16,459 nt of DNA from RGIG8748 sp045539515 (GTDB lineage Bacteria; Bacillota; Clostridia; UMGS1810). Made by a program: the position numbers and the translations under genes. Below the pieces are notes generated by a model. It saw only the letters and a program-made list of their open reading frames with translations. It was not told the DNA's origin and did no database searches. The stretch lies in NCBI GenBank assembly GCA_045539515.1, contig JAZQFN010000046.1:1-16459 (forward strand). The letters are read 5' to 3'. Below, one piece after another: positions 1 to 5,963 of this stretch (its first letter is position 1; every line of letters begins with the position of its first letter).

Positions 1-2
1 AC

Positions 3-122
3 AACAAAATTAAAGTTTTAAAAAGAAACGCTTACGGATATCGTAATTTCAATAGATTCAGAAAAAGAATATTACATATGTTTAACTACAAAAAATCTAA
101 TACTGGAAAGGCGGCTGCTTAA
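3..122 (+). CDS. ISL3-family transposase, C-terminal fragment (cut by window edge)
   Basis: Frame 3 is open from the window edge to a TAA at 120-122 and gives 39 residues. They include NKIKVLKRNAYGYRNFNRFR and then an RKRIL stretch. The NKIK(V/L)xKRxxYGYRNFxxFxxRI pattern is the recognisable C-terminal end of the DDE-type ISL3 transposase (DDE_Tnp_ISL3). The catalytic core lies upstream, outside the window, so whether the copy is intact cannot be judged. The reading direction is convergent with tuf. The frame is too short to stand alone as an ORF call, but the motif and the IS terminus 39 bp downstream support each other. Confidence 0.8.
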   Translation, partial: NKIKVLKRNAYGYRNFNRFRKRILHMFNYKKSNTGKAAA

Positions 123-137
123 ATTTCCGCAACCGCC
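110..137 (+). other. Hairpin at transposase 3' end
   Basis: GGCGGCTGC (110-118) can pair with GCAACCGCC (129-137) with one mismatch, around a 10-nt AT-rich loop. The stop codon of the transposase lies in the loop. No clear T-run follows on either strand, so this is a stable stem of uncertain role, possibly a weak terminator for the insertion sequence. Confidence 0.35.
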
Positions 138-160
138 ATCAAAAATTCCATTATTCAATT

Positions 161-186
161 TTGACCCCAACTATTGACAAAGAGCC
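161..186 (-). repeat. Right terminal inverted repeat of the ISL3-family element
   Basis: Read on the minus strand, this starts GGCTCTTTGTCAATAG and continues into GTTGGGGTCAA. It matches the GGCTCTTTGTCAA-type termini typical of ISL3-family elements. The partner repeat is outside the window. Confidence 0.75.
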
Positions 187-190
187 TATT

Positions 191-210
191 TAATTTAAAA
201 ACTTAAATTA
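191..210. other. AT-only inverted repeat overlapping the tuf stop codon
   Basis: TAATTTAA (191-198) and TTAAATTA (203-210) form a perfect 8-bp inverted repeat around AAAC. The right arm contains the tuf stop codon. With no G-C pairs it is a weak hairpin and unlikely to be an efficient terminator. It is the only structure between tuf and the insertion sequence. Confidence 0.4.
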
Positions 211-1410
211 TTTAATGATAGCGGATACAACGCCGGAACCAACGGTTCTGCCGCCTTCACGGATAGCGAATCTTAAACCTTCTTCGATAGCGATAGGAGT
301 GATAAGTTCAACTTCCATTGTTACGTTATCGCCGGGCATGCACATTTCTGTGCCTTCGGGAAGCTTAATTACGCCTGTAACGTCAGTTGTTCTGAAGAAA
401 AACTGAGGTCTGTAGTTGTTGAAGAAAGGAGTATGTCTACCACCTTCATCTTTGGTAAGAACGTAAACTTCGCCCTTGAAGTGTGTGTGGGGGTTGATGG
501 AACCGATCTTAGCGAGAACCTGTCCTCTTTCGATTTCGTTTCTCTGAACACCTCTAAGAAGTGCACCAACGTTGTCACCAGCCTGAGCTTCGTCAAGCAT
601 CTTTCTGAACATTTCAAGACCTGTGATAACAACTTTTCTGGATTCGTCTGTAAGACCAACGATTTCAACTTCGTCACCAACGTGAGCGATACCTCTTTCA
701 ACTCTACCTGTAGCAACAGTACCACGGCCTGTGATGGAGAATACGTCTTCTACAGGCATAAGGAAGGGCTTGTCAGCCATTCTGTCAGGTGTGGGGATGT
801 AGCTATCTACAGCAGCCATGAGCTCGTTAATGCAAGCATATTCGGGAGCGTTGGGATCTGTAGATTCGGATTCGAGAACTGCGAGACCGGAACCCTTGAT
901 GATCGGAATATCGTCACCGGGGAATTCATATTCGGAAAGAAGGTCTCTGATTTCCATTTCAACGAGTTCGAGAAGTTCTTCGTCGTCAACCTGGTCAACC
1001 TTGTTCATGAATACAACAATGTAGGGAACACCAACCTGACGAGCAAGAAGGATGTGTTCTCTTGTCTGGGGCATAGGACCGTCAGCAGAAGAAACAACGA
1101 GGATAGCACCGTCCATCTGAGCAGCACCGGTGATCATGTTCTTAACATAGTCAGCGTGTCCGGGGCAGTCAACGTGAGCGTAGTGTCTGTTTTCAGTTTC
1201 ATACTCAACGTGAGCAGTAGAGATTGTGATACCTCTTTCTCTTTCTTCGGGAGCCTTGTCGATCTGATCGTAAGCATTGAACTGTGCCTTACCCTGCATA
1301 GCAAGTACCTTTGTTATAGCAGCAGTAAGAGTGGTCTTACCGTGGTCAACGTGACCAACGGTACCGATATTAACGTGCGGTTTGGTTCTTTCGAATTTAG
1401 CCTTAGCCAT
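208..1410 (-). CDS. tuf: Translation elongation factor Tu
   Basis: EF-Tu is the cytoplasmic GTPase that carries aminoacyl-tRNA to the ribosomal A site. The 400-residue product is full length. The GTPase motifs are visible: P-loop GHVDHGKT (19-26), switch I RGITIS (59-64), DCPGH (81-85), NKVD (136-139) and GSGL (173-176). The beta-barrel domains II and III follow and end REGGRTVGSGVVSAIIK. Two positions differ from the common bacterial form: NKVD in place of NKCD, and SGL in place of SAL in the G5 loop. The ATG has an AGGAGG site 8 nt upstream (about 1419-1425). It is the last gene of the str operon, 86 bp after fusA, and probably also has its own promoter. An ISL3 element lies 21 bp beyond the stop. 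Confidence 0.98.
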   Translation of the reverse strand: MAKAKFERTKPHVNIGTVGHVDHGKTTLTAAITKVLAMQGKAQFNAYDQIDKAPEERERGITISTAHVEYETENRHYAHVDCPGHADYVKNMITGAAQMDGAILVVSSADGPMPQTREHILLARQVGVPYIVVFMNKVDQVDDEELLELVEMEIRDLLSEYEFPGDDIPIIKGSGLAVLESESTDPNAPEYACINELMAAVDSYIPTPDRMADKPFLMPVEDVFSITGRGTVATGRVERGIAHVGDEVEIVGLTDESRKVVITGLEMFRKMLDEAQAGDNVGALLRGVQRNEIERGQVLAKIGSINPHTHFKGEVYVLTKDEGGRHTPFFNNYRPQFFFRTTDVTGVIKLPEGTEMCMPGDNVTMEVELITPIAIEEGLRFAIREGGRTVGSGVVSAIIK

Positions 1411-1454
1411 TAGTATTTCCTCCTTAAGAAAATAAATAATAATATTTTAATTAT

Positions 1455-1483
1455 ATTTTACAATTAAATAGCATAAAAATCAA
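1455..1483 (-). promoter_or_regulatory. Candidate sigma-A promoter for tuf
   Basis: On the minus strand, TTGATT (1478-1483) is followed after 17 bp by TAAAAT (1455-1460), in the 86-bp fusA-tuf gap. The spacing is ideal and the hexamers match consensus at 4/6 and 5/6. It would give tuf extra transcription beyond operon readthrough, which is common for this abundant protein. The surrounding DNA is AT-rich, so a chance match is possible. Confidence 0.45.
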
Positions 1484-1496
1484 GAGCAAATTTATA

Positions 1497-3611
1497 TTAT
1501 TCTGCTTTTGCTCTTGCACTGATGATTGTTTCCTGTACGTTCTTGGGAACTTCACTGTAGTGAGAGGGTTCCATTGTGTACTGACCACGACCCTGTGTAC
1601 CGGATCTTAAGTCTGTAGCATAACCGAACATTTCGGAAAGGGGAACATCAGCTGTTACCTGAGTAACACCACCGGATCTAACTTCCTGACTCTTTACAAG
1701 ACCACGTCTTGAGCTTAAGTCACCAATTACGAAACCGAGGTAGTCATCGGGAACAATAACGTTAACAAGCATGATAGGTTCTTTGATAACGGGGTCTGCC
1801 TTCTTCATACCGTCTTTGAATGCCATAGAAGCGGCAATCTTAAACGCCATTTCAGAGGAGTCAACTTCGTGGTAGGAACCGTCGGTGAGTGTAACCTTAA
1901 CGTCTACAACATTGTAGCCTGCGAGGATACCATTCTGCATAGCGCCCTGGATACCTGCATCAACAGCGGGGATGTATTCCTTGGGAATAGCACCGCCGAC
2001 AATAGCGTTAACAAACTCGTAACCCTTACCTTCTTCAAGGGGTTCCATAGTCATCTTAACGTGACCGTACTGACCCTTACCACCGGACTGACGAGCATAC
2101 TTGTGGTCAACGTTAACAGACTGTCTGATAGCTTCTCTGTAGGAAACCTGAGGCTTACCAACATTAGCTTCAACCTTAAATTCTCTAAGAAGTCTGTCTA
2201 CGATAATTTCCAGGTGGAGTTCACCCATACCTGCGATAATTGTCTGACCTGTTTCTTCGTCTGTATAGGTCTTGAATGTGGGATCTTCTTCTGCAAGCTT
2301 TGCAAGAGCGATACCCATCTTTTCCTGACCTGCTTTAGTCTTGGGTTCAATAGCAACTCTGATAACAGGCTCGGGGAATTCCATGGATTCAAGAATAATA
2401 GGATGCTTTTCGTCACAGAGTGTGTCACCTGTAGTTGTGTTCTTAAGACCAACTGCAGCTGCGATATCACCGGAATAAACTGTCTGGATATCTTCTCTGG
2501 AGTTTGCATGCATCTGAAGTATTCTGCCAAGTCTTTCCTTGTTGTTCTTACAAGCGTTAAGAACATAGGAACCTGCATCTACTGTACCGGAGTACACTCT
2601 GAAGAAGCAAAGCTTACCAACGAAGGGGTCTGTTGCAATCTTAAATGCTAAAGCTGCAAAAGGCTCTTCATCAGAGGAAGGTCTTTCCTGTTCTTCTTCT
2701 GTACCGGGAACAACACCTTTGATGTTAGCAACATCTACAGGTGCGGGCATATACTCGATAATAGCATCAAGAAGAAGCTGTACACCCTTGTTTCTGTAAG
2801 AAGTACCGCAAAGCATAGGAACAATCTGATTTTCGATTGTAGCCTTTCTTAAAGCCTTCTTGAGTTCATCAACAGTGATGGAATCAGGATCTTCGAAGAA
2901 TTTTTCCATGAGCTCTTCATCTGTTTCAGCAATAGCTTCAATCATCTTTGCTCTGTATTCTTCTGCTTTTTCGAGCATATCTGCGGGTATTTCCTCCTCG
3001 CGGAAGTCAACACCCATTTCATCATAATATACTTCAGCCTTCATAGTCATAAGGTCGATGATACCTTTAAATGTATCCTCTGCACCTATAGGAAGCTGAA
3101 TCGGAACACCGTTAGCGTGAAGACGTTCATGAACCATGTTTTCAACATTGTAGAAGTCTGCACCCATGATGTCCATCTTATTAACATAAATCATTCTGGG
3201 AACCTTGTAGTCATCAGCCTGTCTCCAAACTGTTTCGGACTGAGGTTCAACACCACCCTTAGCACACATAACGGTAACGGAACCGTCGAGTACTCTTAAG
3301 GAACGCTGTACTTCAACTGTAAAGTCAACGTGTCCGGGTGTGTCGATTATGTTGATTCTGTGCGCAACATTCTTGTAAGGGCCTGTCTTGGGCTTCCAGA
3401 AACATGTTGTAGCAGCAGAGGTAATTGTAATACCACGCTCCTGTTCCTGAGCCATCCAGTCCATTGTGCCGGCACCGTCGTGTGTTTCACCCATTTTGTG
3501 AATACGACCTGTATAATAGAGTATTCTCTCTGTAGTGGTTGTCTTACCGGCATCTATGTGAGCCATGATACCGATATTTCTTGTATTTTTTAAAGAATAT
3601 TCTCTAGCCAT
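1497..3611 (-). CDS. fusA: Translation elongation factor G
   Basis: EF-G is the GTPase that drives ribosomal translocation and, with RRF, ribosome recycling. The 704-residue product is full length. The G domain shows AHIDAGKT (17-24), RGITIT (59-64), DTPGH (90-94) and NKMD (144-147). Domain II has the GKLCFFRVYSGTV region. The C-terminal domains include the conserved RQSGGKGQYGHV and GEL-type segments. It lies in the standard str order rpsL-rpsG-fusA-tuf, 53 bp after rpsG. The ATG is preceded by AAGGAGG at about 3624-3630, spaced a long 12 nt. This is the canonical operon copy, and nothing suggests a tetracycline-resistance paralogue. Confidence 0.98.
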   Translation of the reverse strand: MAREYSLKNTRNIGIMAHIDAGKTTTTERILYYTGRIHKMGETHDGAGTMDWMAQEQERGITITSAATTCFWKPKTGPYKNVAHRINIIDTPGHVDFTVEVQRSLRVLDGSVTVMCAKGGVEPQSETVWRQADDYKVPRMIYVNKMDIMGADFYNVENMVHERLHANGVPIQLPIGAEDTFKGIIDLMTMKAEVYYDEMGVDFREEEIPADMLEKAEEYRAKMIEAIAETDEELMEKFFEDPDSITVDELKKALRKATIENQIVPMLCGTSYRNKGVQLLLDAIIEYMPAPVDVANIKGVVPGTEEEQERPSSDEEPFAALAFKIATDPFVGKLCFFRVYSGTVDAGSYVLNACKNNKERLGRILQMHANSREDIQTVYSGDIAAAVGLKNTTTGDTLCDEKHPIILESMEFPEPVIRVAIEPKTKAGQEKMGIALAKLAEEDPTFKTYTDEETGQTIIAGMGELHLEIIVDRLLREFKVEANVGKPQVSYREAIRQSVNVDHKYARQSGGKGQYGHVKMTMEPLEEGKGYEFVNAIVGGAIPKEYIPAVDAGIQGAMQNGILAGYNVVDVKVTLTDGSYHEVDSSEMAFKIAASMAFKDGMKKADPVIKEPIMLVNVIVPDDYLGFVIGDLSSRRGLVKSQEVRSGGVTQVTADVPLSEMFGYATDLRSGTQGRGQYTMEPSHYSEVPKNVQETIISARAKAE

Positions 3612-3664
3612 AACTTTGTATTTCCTCCTTTCCCATACTTATAAACATAAAGTAAATGGTAAAA

Positions 3665-4135
3665 TTACCAACGATAGTGCGAGAATGCCTTGTTGGCTTC
3701 TGCCATCTTGTGTGTATCGTCTTTCTTCTTAACAGCTCCGCCCATGTTGTTAGTAGCATCCATAATTTCGCCTGCTAATCTTTCCTTCATGGTTCTCTCG
3801 TTTCTTTCACGGGAGTATCTTGTGAGCCATCTTAAGCCGAGAGTCTGTCTTCTTTCAGGTCTAACTTCGATCGGAACCTGGTAAGTAGCACCGCCGACTC
3901 TTCTTGCCTTAACTTCAAGTACGGGCATGATGTTTTCCATAGCCTGTGTGAAAACTTCCAATGCATCCTTACCTGTCTTTTCGGCAATAATTTCGAAAGC
4001 GCCGTATACAATACTCTGAGCTACACCCTTCTTACCATCTAACATAATGTTGTTGATAAGCTTTGTAACAACAATGTTGTTGTACATAGGATCGGGTAAA
4101 ATTTCTCTCTTTGCGATAAAACCTTTACGTGGCAC
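3665..4135 (-). CDS. rpsG: 30S ribosomal protein S7 (GTG start)
   Basis: S7 binds the 3' major domain of 16S rRNA and nucleates assembly of the 30S head. The protein is 156 residues from the start chosen here, the usual bacterial length, and begins MPRKGFIAKREILPDP. Conserved segments include PERRQTLGLRWL and the C-terminal KAFSHYRW. The start is GTG at 4133-4135. An in-frame ATG six codons upstream (4153) is rejected because it lies in the ribosome binding site itself: AAGGAGG sits 9 nt before the GTG, and the PRKG N-terminus then aligns with the family. The gene is 134 bp from rpsL and 53 bp from fusA. Confidence 0.97.
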   Translation of the reverse strand: MPRKGFIAKREILPDPMYNNIVVTKLINNIMLDGKKGVAQSIVYGAFEIIAEKTGKDALEVFTQAMENIMPVLEVKARRVGGATYQVPIEVRPERRQTLGLRWLTRYSRERNERTMKERLAGEIMDATNNMGGAVKKKDDTHKMAEANKAFSHYRW

Positions 4136-4176
4136 TGTTCTTCCCTCCTTCATAATATAATGATTTCATAGGTACT

Positions 4177-4238
4177 CAAGCTTTTATAGGTAAGCTTGTT
4201 GTGCTCAATACAAATATATATAATTGCGTATTGACGCA
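4177..4238 (-). other. rpsL-rpsG intercistronic region with two small hairpins
   Basis: The 134-bp gap between rpsL and rpsG holds two perfect short inverted repeats: TGCGT/ACGCA (4225-4229 and 4234-4238, loop ATTG) and CAAGCTT/AAGCTTG (4177-4183 and 4192-4198). In E. coli, S7 represses its operon by binding the rpsL-rpsG intercistronic RNA. A similar role here is only a possibility, as the E. coli structure is not recognisably conserved. Confidence 0.4.
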
Positions 4239-4269
4239 CTTTTTAACCTTAACTGTTTGTCGCAGACCA

Positions 4270-4680
4270 TTATTTGCCGGCTTTAGCACCGTACTTGGAT
4301 CTGGACTGGTTTCTGTTAGCAACACCGGAAGCATCCAATGCACCGCGGATAATGTGGTATCTAACACCAGGGAGGTCCTTAACTCTTCCTCCTCTTATAA
4401 GAACAACGCTATGTTCCTGAAGGTTGTGACCGATACCGGGGATGTAAGCAGAAACTTCAACACCGTTTGTAAGTCTTACTCTGGCCATCTTACGGAGAGC
4501 TGAGTTAGGCTTTTTAGGAGTCATAGTTTTAACAGCTGTACATACGCCTCTCTTCTGAGGTGCACTCTGATCGGTAGCTTTCTTCTTTAAAGAGTTGAAA
4601 CCAACCTGAAGTGCAGGTGCAGTAGACTTCTTAACAGCAGTCTGTCTACCCTTCTTTACTAACTGGTTAAATGTTGGCAA
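4270..4680 (-). CDS. rpsL: 30S ribosomal protein S12 (TTG start)
   Basis: S12 lies at the decoding centre and governs translational accuracy. The protein has 136 residues, normal for Firmicutes, which carry a short insertion relative to E. coli (124). It starts MPTFNQLVKKGR and contains the invariant TPKKPNSALRK and RGGRVKDLPGVRYH segments, including the lysines where streptomycin-resistance changes occur; both look wild type. The start codon is TTG at 4678-4680. AGGAGG lies 9 nt upstream, an in-frame TGA sits just before it, and no ATG or GTG is available. It follows the L7Ae-like gene by 60 bp. Confidence 0.97.
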   Translation of the reverse strand: MPTFNQLVKKGRQTAVKKSTAPALQVGFNSLKKKATDQSAPQKRGVCTAVKTMTPKKPNSALRKMARVRLTNGVEVSAYIPGIGHNLQEHSVVLIRGGRVKDLPGVRYHIIRGALDASGVANRNQSRSKYGAKAGK

Positions 4681-4740
4681 ATGTATTCACCTCCTGTATA
4701 TAGAATGTATATATTAGCGCATATGCGTTAATAACTTAGT

Positions 4741-4983
4741 TTACTTGGGCAAAACCACGATTGATGCATCCACATCTATCTTGCATGCCTTTCCCAGTTC
4801 CGCCTTGGAAGCTATGAGCTCCACCGGAACCTTGTGAGCTTTGCAGGCATCTAAAATCTGCCTTGTCATAAAGGGCTCAACATCCCCGGCAATAAACGCC
4901 TTGGCAGCCTCACCGCGCTCAATGGCTTTCATTGAACGGCGCATACCCACAATAGCCTTTTTACTGCGGACTTCCTCTATCAT
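4741..4983 (-). CDS. L7Ae/L30e-family ribosomal-type protein (YbxF-like)
   Basis: This 80-residue protein belongs to the L7Ae/L30e/S12e/Gadd45 fold family. The RSKKAIVGMRRSMKAIERGEA N-terminus, the AFIAGDVEP strand and the VPVELIASKAELGKACKID segment are characteristic of the Firmicutes version between rpoC and rpsL (YbxF in Bacillus subtilis). Members of the family bind kink-turn RNA. The cellular role of YbxF-type proteins is not firmly settled, and they are not essential core ribosomal components. The ATG has TAGGAGG 6 nt upstream. Here it is the first gene of the operon, directly behind a consensus promoter, rather than following rpoC. Confidence 0.92.
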   Translation of the reverse strand: MIEEVRSKKAIVGMRRSMKAIERGEAAKAFIAGDVEPFMTRQILDACKAHKVPVELIASKAELGKACKIDVDASIVVLPK

Positions 4984-5067
4984 TACAATCCTCCTAAAGA
5001 ATTATAACTTAAGTAAATTATTTACATAATTATGAAAATACATACCACCGCATAATCATACTCGTAT

Positions 5068-5096
5068 ATTATATATCAACAAAATATGGTTGTCAA
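5068..5096 (-). promoter_or_regulatory. Perfect consensus sigma-A promoter of the str operon
   Basis: On the minus strand TTGACA (5091-5096) and TATAAT (5068-5073) are separated by exactly 17 bp, a full 12/12 match to the housekeeping consensus. Transcription would start near 5061, leaving a leader of about 77 nt before the L7Ae-like gene. The leader contains only a weak AT palindrome (GTAAAT/ATTTAC around 5013-5025). This fits a very highly expressed ribosomal operon. Confidence 0.85.
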
Positions 5097-5148
5097 GAGT
5101 TTTTTGCAAAAATTCAAAGGTATATGGGTATACTGTATAATATAGAAA

Positions 5149-5175
5149 GAAACCGAAACAAACAGCTTCGGTTTC
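5149..5175 (-). terminator. Hairpin terminator after the membrane-protein gene
   Basis: GAAACCGAA (5149-5157) and TTCGGTTTC (5167-5175) form a perfect 9-bp stem with a 9-nt loop, 14 bp past the stop of the 5190-5609 gene. Minus-strand readthrough continues into TTTCTATA, a modest U-rich tail. A CCTTTT run on the other side makes it potentially bidirectional. It would insulate the str promoter from upstream transcription. Confidence 0.6.
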
Positions 5176-5189
5176 CTTTTACCTTATCT

Positions 5190-5609
5190 CTATCCATCAT
5201 ATGTTTCGTATTCACTATCGGTCTTGGATTTTTCAACTATAAATTTTGACAACTCTATTTCCCTTTGAGTCTTTAGTTCTTTTTTAAAATCCTTATATAT
5301 AACAAAAGATCTTAAAAGCACTATAAATGCCTGCACTAATTTTATAATACCATATACTACTGCGCCCCACCAAACAACGTAAGATGCACTTCCATTAATT
5401 TCTGCTGCTTCTTTAGCGCCCTCATGTCCTAACCATGTTGCAAATATACCTCCGCCTATCCAGGCAAATGCCTTTAGAAATGCCACCAGCACAACTTTGA
5501 AAATATCAACCCTTGCCTTCCCCAACGCCGCTTCAATAGCTCCATCCATAATTGCACCACGAACAATTATTTCTGCAACATCTTCGGACATTTTTTCTTT
5601 ATTTTCCAT
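5190..5609 (-). CDS. Hypothetical two-helix membrane protein
   Basis: I do not recognise a family. The 139-residue product has a polar N-terminus (MENKEKMSEDVAEIIVRG), two hydrophobic stretches likely to span the membrane (about 36-60, AFLKAFAWIGGGIFATWLG; about 77-104, VVWWGAVVYGIIKLVQAF), and a charged C-terminal tail rich in Lys and Glu that may form a cytoplasmic helix. There is no signal peptidase site. A GAGAGGCGG-type binding site precedes the ATG. It is divergent from a small XRE regulator, with a shared promoter region carrying long direct repeats, so it is probably controlled by that regulator. Such pairs occur in accessory regions (stress, phage-related or small-toxin loci), but nothing here decides between these. 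Confidence 0.75.
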   Translation of the reverse strand: MENKEKMSEDVAEIIVRGAIMDGAIEAALGKARVDIFKVVLVAFLKAFAWIGGGIFATWLGHEGAKEAAEINGSASYVVWWGAVVYGIIKLVQAFIVLLRSFVIYKDFKKELKTQREIELSKFIVEKSKTDSEYETYDG

Positions 5610-5625
5610 ACGCCGCCTCTCCCTC

Positions 5626-5648
5626 GTCTATATATAGCCTAATAGTAT
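5626..5648. repeat. Operator-like direct repeat, copy 1 (over membrane-protein promoter)
   Basis: This 23-bp copy reads GTCTATA-TA-TAGCCTA-A-TAGTAT. It matches copy 2 (5679-5700) at all but two bases and one inserted A. It covers the -10 hexamer (5642-5647) of the minus-strand promoter, the position expected of a repressor site. Confidence 0.6.
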
Positions 5649-5670
5649 CATATATAGCCCACTTTGTCAA
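5642..5670 (-). promoter_or_regulatory. Promoter of the membrane-protein gene
   Basis: On the minus strand TTGACA (5665-5670) is followed after 17 bp by TACTAT (5642-5647), which carries an upstream TGA that makes an extended -10. The start point would be near 5635, about 26 nt before the ATG. The operator-like repeats lie over the -10 and directly behind the -35. Confidence 0.7.
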
Positions 5671-5678
5671 TAGCGATA

Positions 5679-5700
5679 GTCTATAATTAGCCTATAGTAT
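5679..5700. repeat. Operator-like direct repeat, copy 2 (over regulator promoter)
   Basis: This 22-bp copy reads GTCTATA-AT-TAGCCTA-TAGTAT. With flanking bases it also forms an imperfect dyad, ATAGTCTA-TAAT-TAGCCTAT (5676-5695, one mismatch). It covers a TATAAT -10 candidate for the rightward regulator gene and lies behind the -35 of the leftward promoter, so one protein bound here could control both genes. Confidence 0.6.
5682..5687 (+). promoter_or_regulatory. Candidate -10 of the XRE regulator gene
   Basis: TATAAT lies 33 bp before the regulator ATG on the plus strand. No good -35 is visible 16-18 bp upstream, so this would be a weak or activated promoter. It lies wholly inside operator-like repeat copy 2, which would suit autorepression. 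Confidence 0.35.
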
Positions 5701-5720
5701 TTTATTATGGAGGTAATGAA

Positions 5721-5963
5721 ATGAATACATATTTAGCTGTAAAAAACCGTATACTTCATCTCTGCGGAGAGAAAGGCATTTCTCTTAATAAGCTTTCCAA
5801 CGAATCCGGAATTGCTCCGTCAACCCTGAAAAATATTTTATACGGAAAAAGCAAGAATCCCGGAATCGTTACAATCAAAGTTCTTTGCGACGGTCTTGGT
5901 ATCAGTCTTACTGAATTTTTTAACTGCGACGAATTCAAAACTCTTGAACAGGAAATTAAATAA
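5721..5963 (+). CDS. Small XRE-family transcriptional regulator
   Basis: This 80-residue protein consists almost entirely of one Cro/CI-type helix-turn-helix domain. Residues about 7-65 show the family pattern: ILHLCGEKGISLNKLS (helices 1-2), GIAPSTLKNILYG (recognition helix) and TIKVLCDGLGISLTEFF (helices 4-5). No other domain is present. The ATG has GGAGGTAATGAA immediately upstream. The gene is divergent from the membrane-protein gene, and the repeats in the shared 111-bp region are its most likely operators. Its 3' end overlaps the convergent AraC gene by 8 bp, an unusually tight arrangement. Confidence 0.88.
   Translation: MNTYLAVKNRILHLCGEKGISLNKLSNESGIAPSTLKNILYGKSKNPGIVTIKVLCDGLGISLTEFFNCDEFKTLEQEIK

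Larger units (their letters stand above)
1..186 (+). mobile_element. ISL3-family insertion sequence, right end only
   Basis: The window opens inside an insertion sequence. The transposase C-terminus (3-122) is followed by about 40 bp of non-coding DNA and then a 26-bp end at 161-186. Read from outside, that end begins GGCTCTTTGTCAATAG, the kind of terminus known for ISL3-family elements. The outer boundary at 186 is inferred from this repeat. ISL3 elements usually duplicate 8 bp of target, so 187-194 is the expected duplication, but the left end lies outside the window and it cannot be confirmed. The element abuts the 3' end of tuf and is oriented towards it. Confidence 0.8.

Noticed and set aside
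433..1413. 326-codon open frame on the plus strand opposite tuf
   Set aside because: It is a shadow of the strongly biased tuf coding sequence: the product is low-complexity (Ser, Val, Asn, Phe rich), it has no family resemblance, and EF-Tu on the other strand is certain.
1869..2651. 260-codon open frame opposite fusA
   Set aside because: Cys/Asn-rich product with no recognisable fold, antisense to a certain EF-G gene; a by-product of its codon usage.
4136..4153. ATG start for rpsG at 4153
   Set aside because: This ATG overlaps the AAGGAGG ribosome binding site. The conserved N-terminus PRKG follows the GTG at 4133-4135.
5136..5141. Plus-strand promoter with TATAAT and a weak -35 (TTCAAA)
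   Set aside because: It points straight into a terminator hairpin and has no plus-strand gene to serve.
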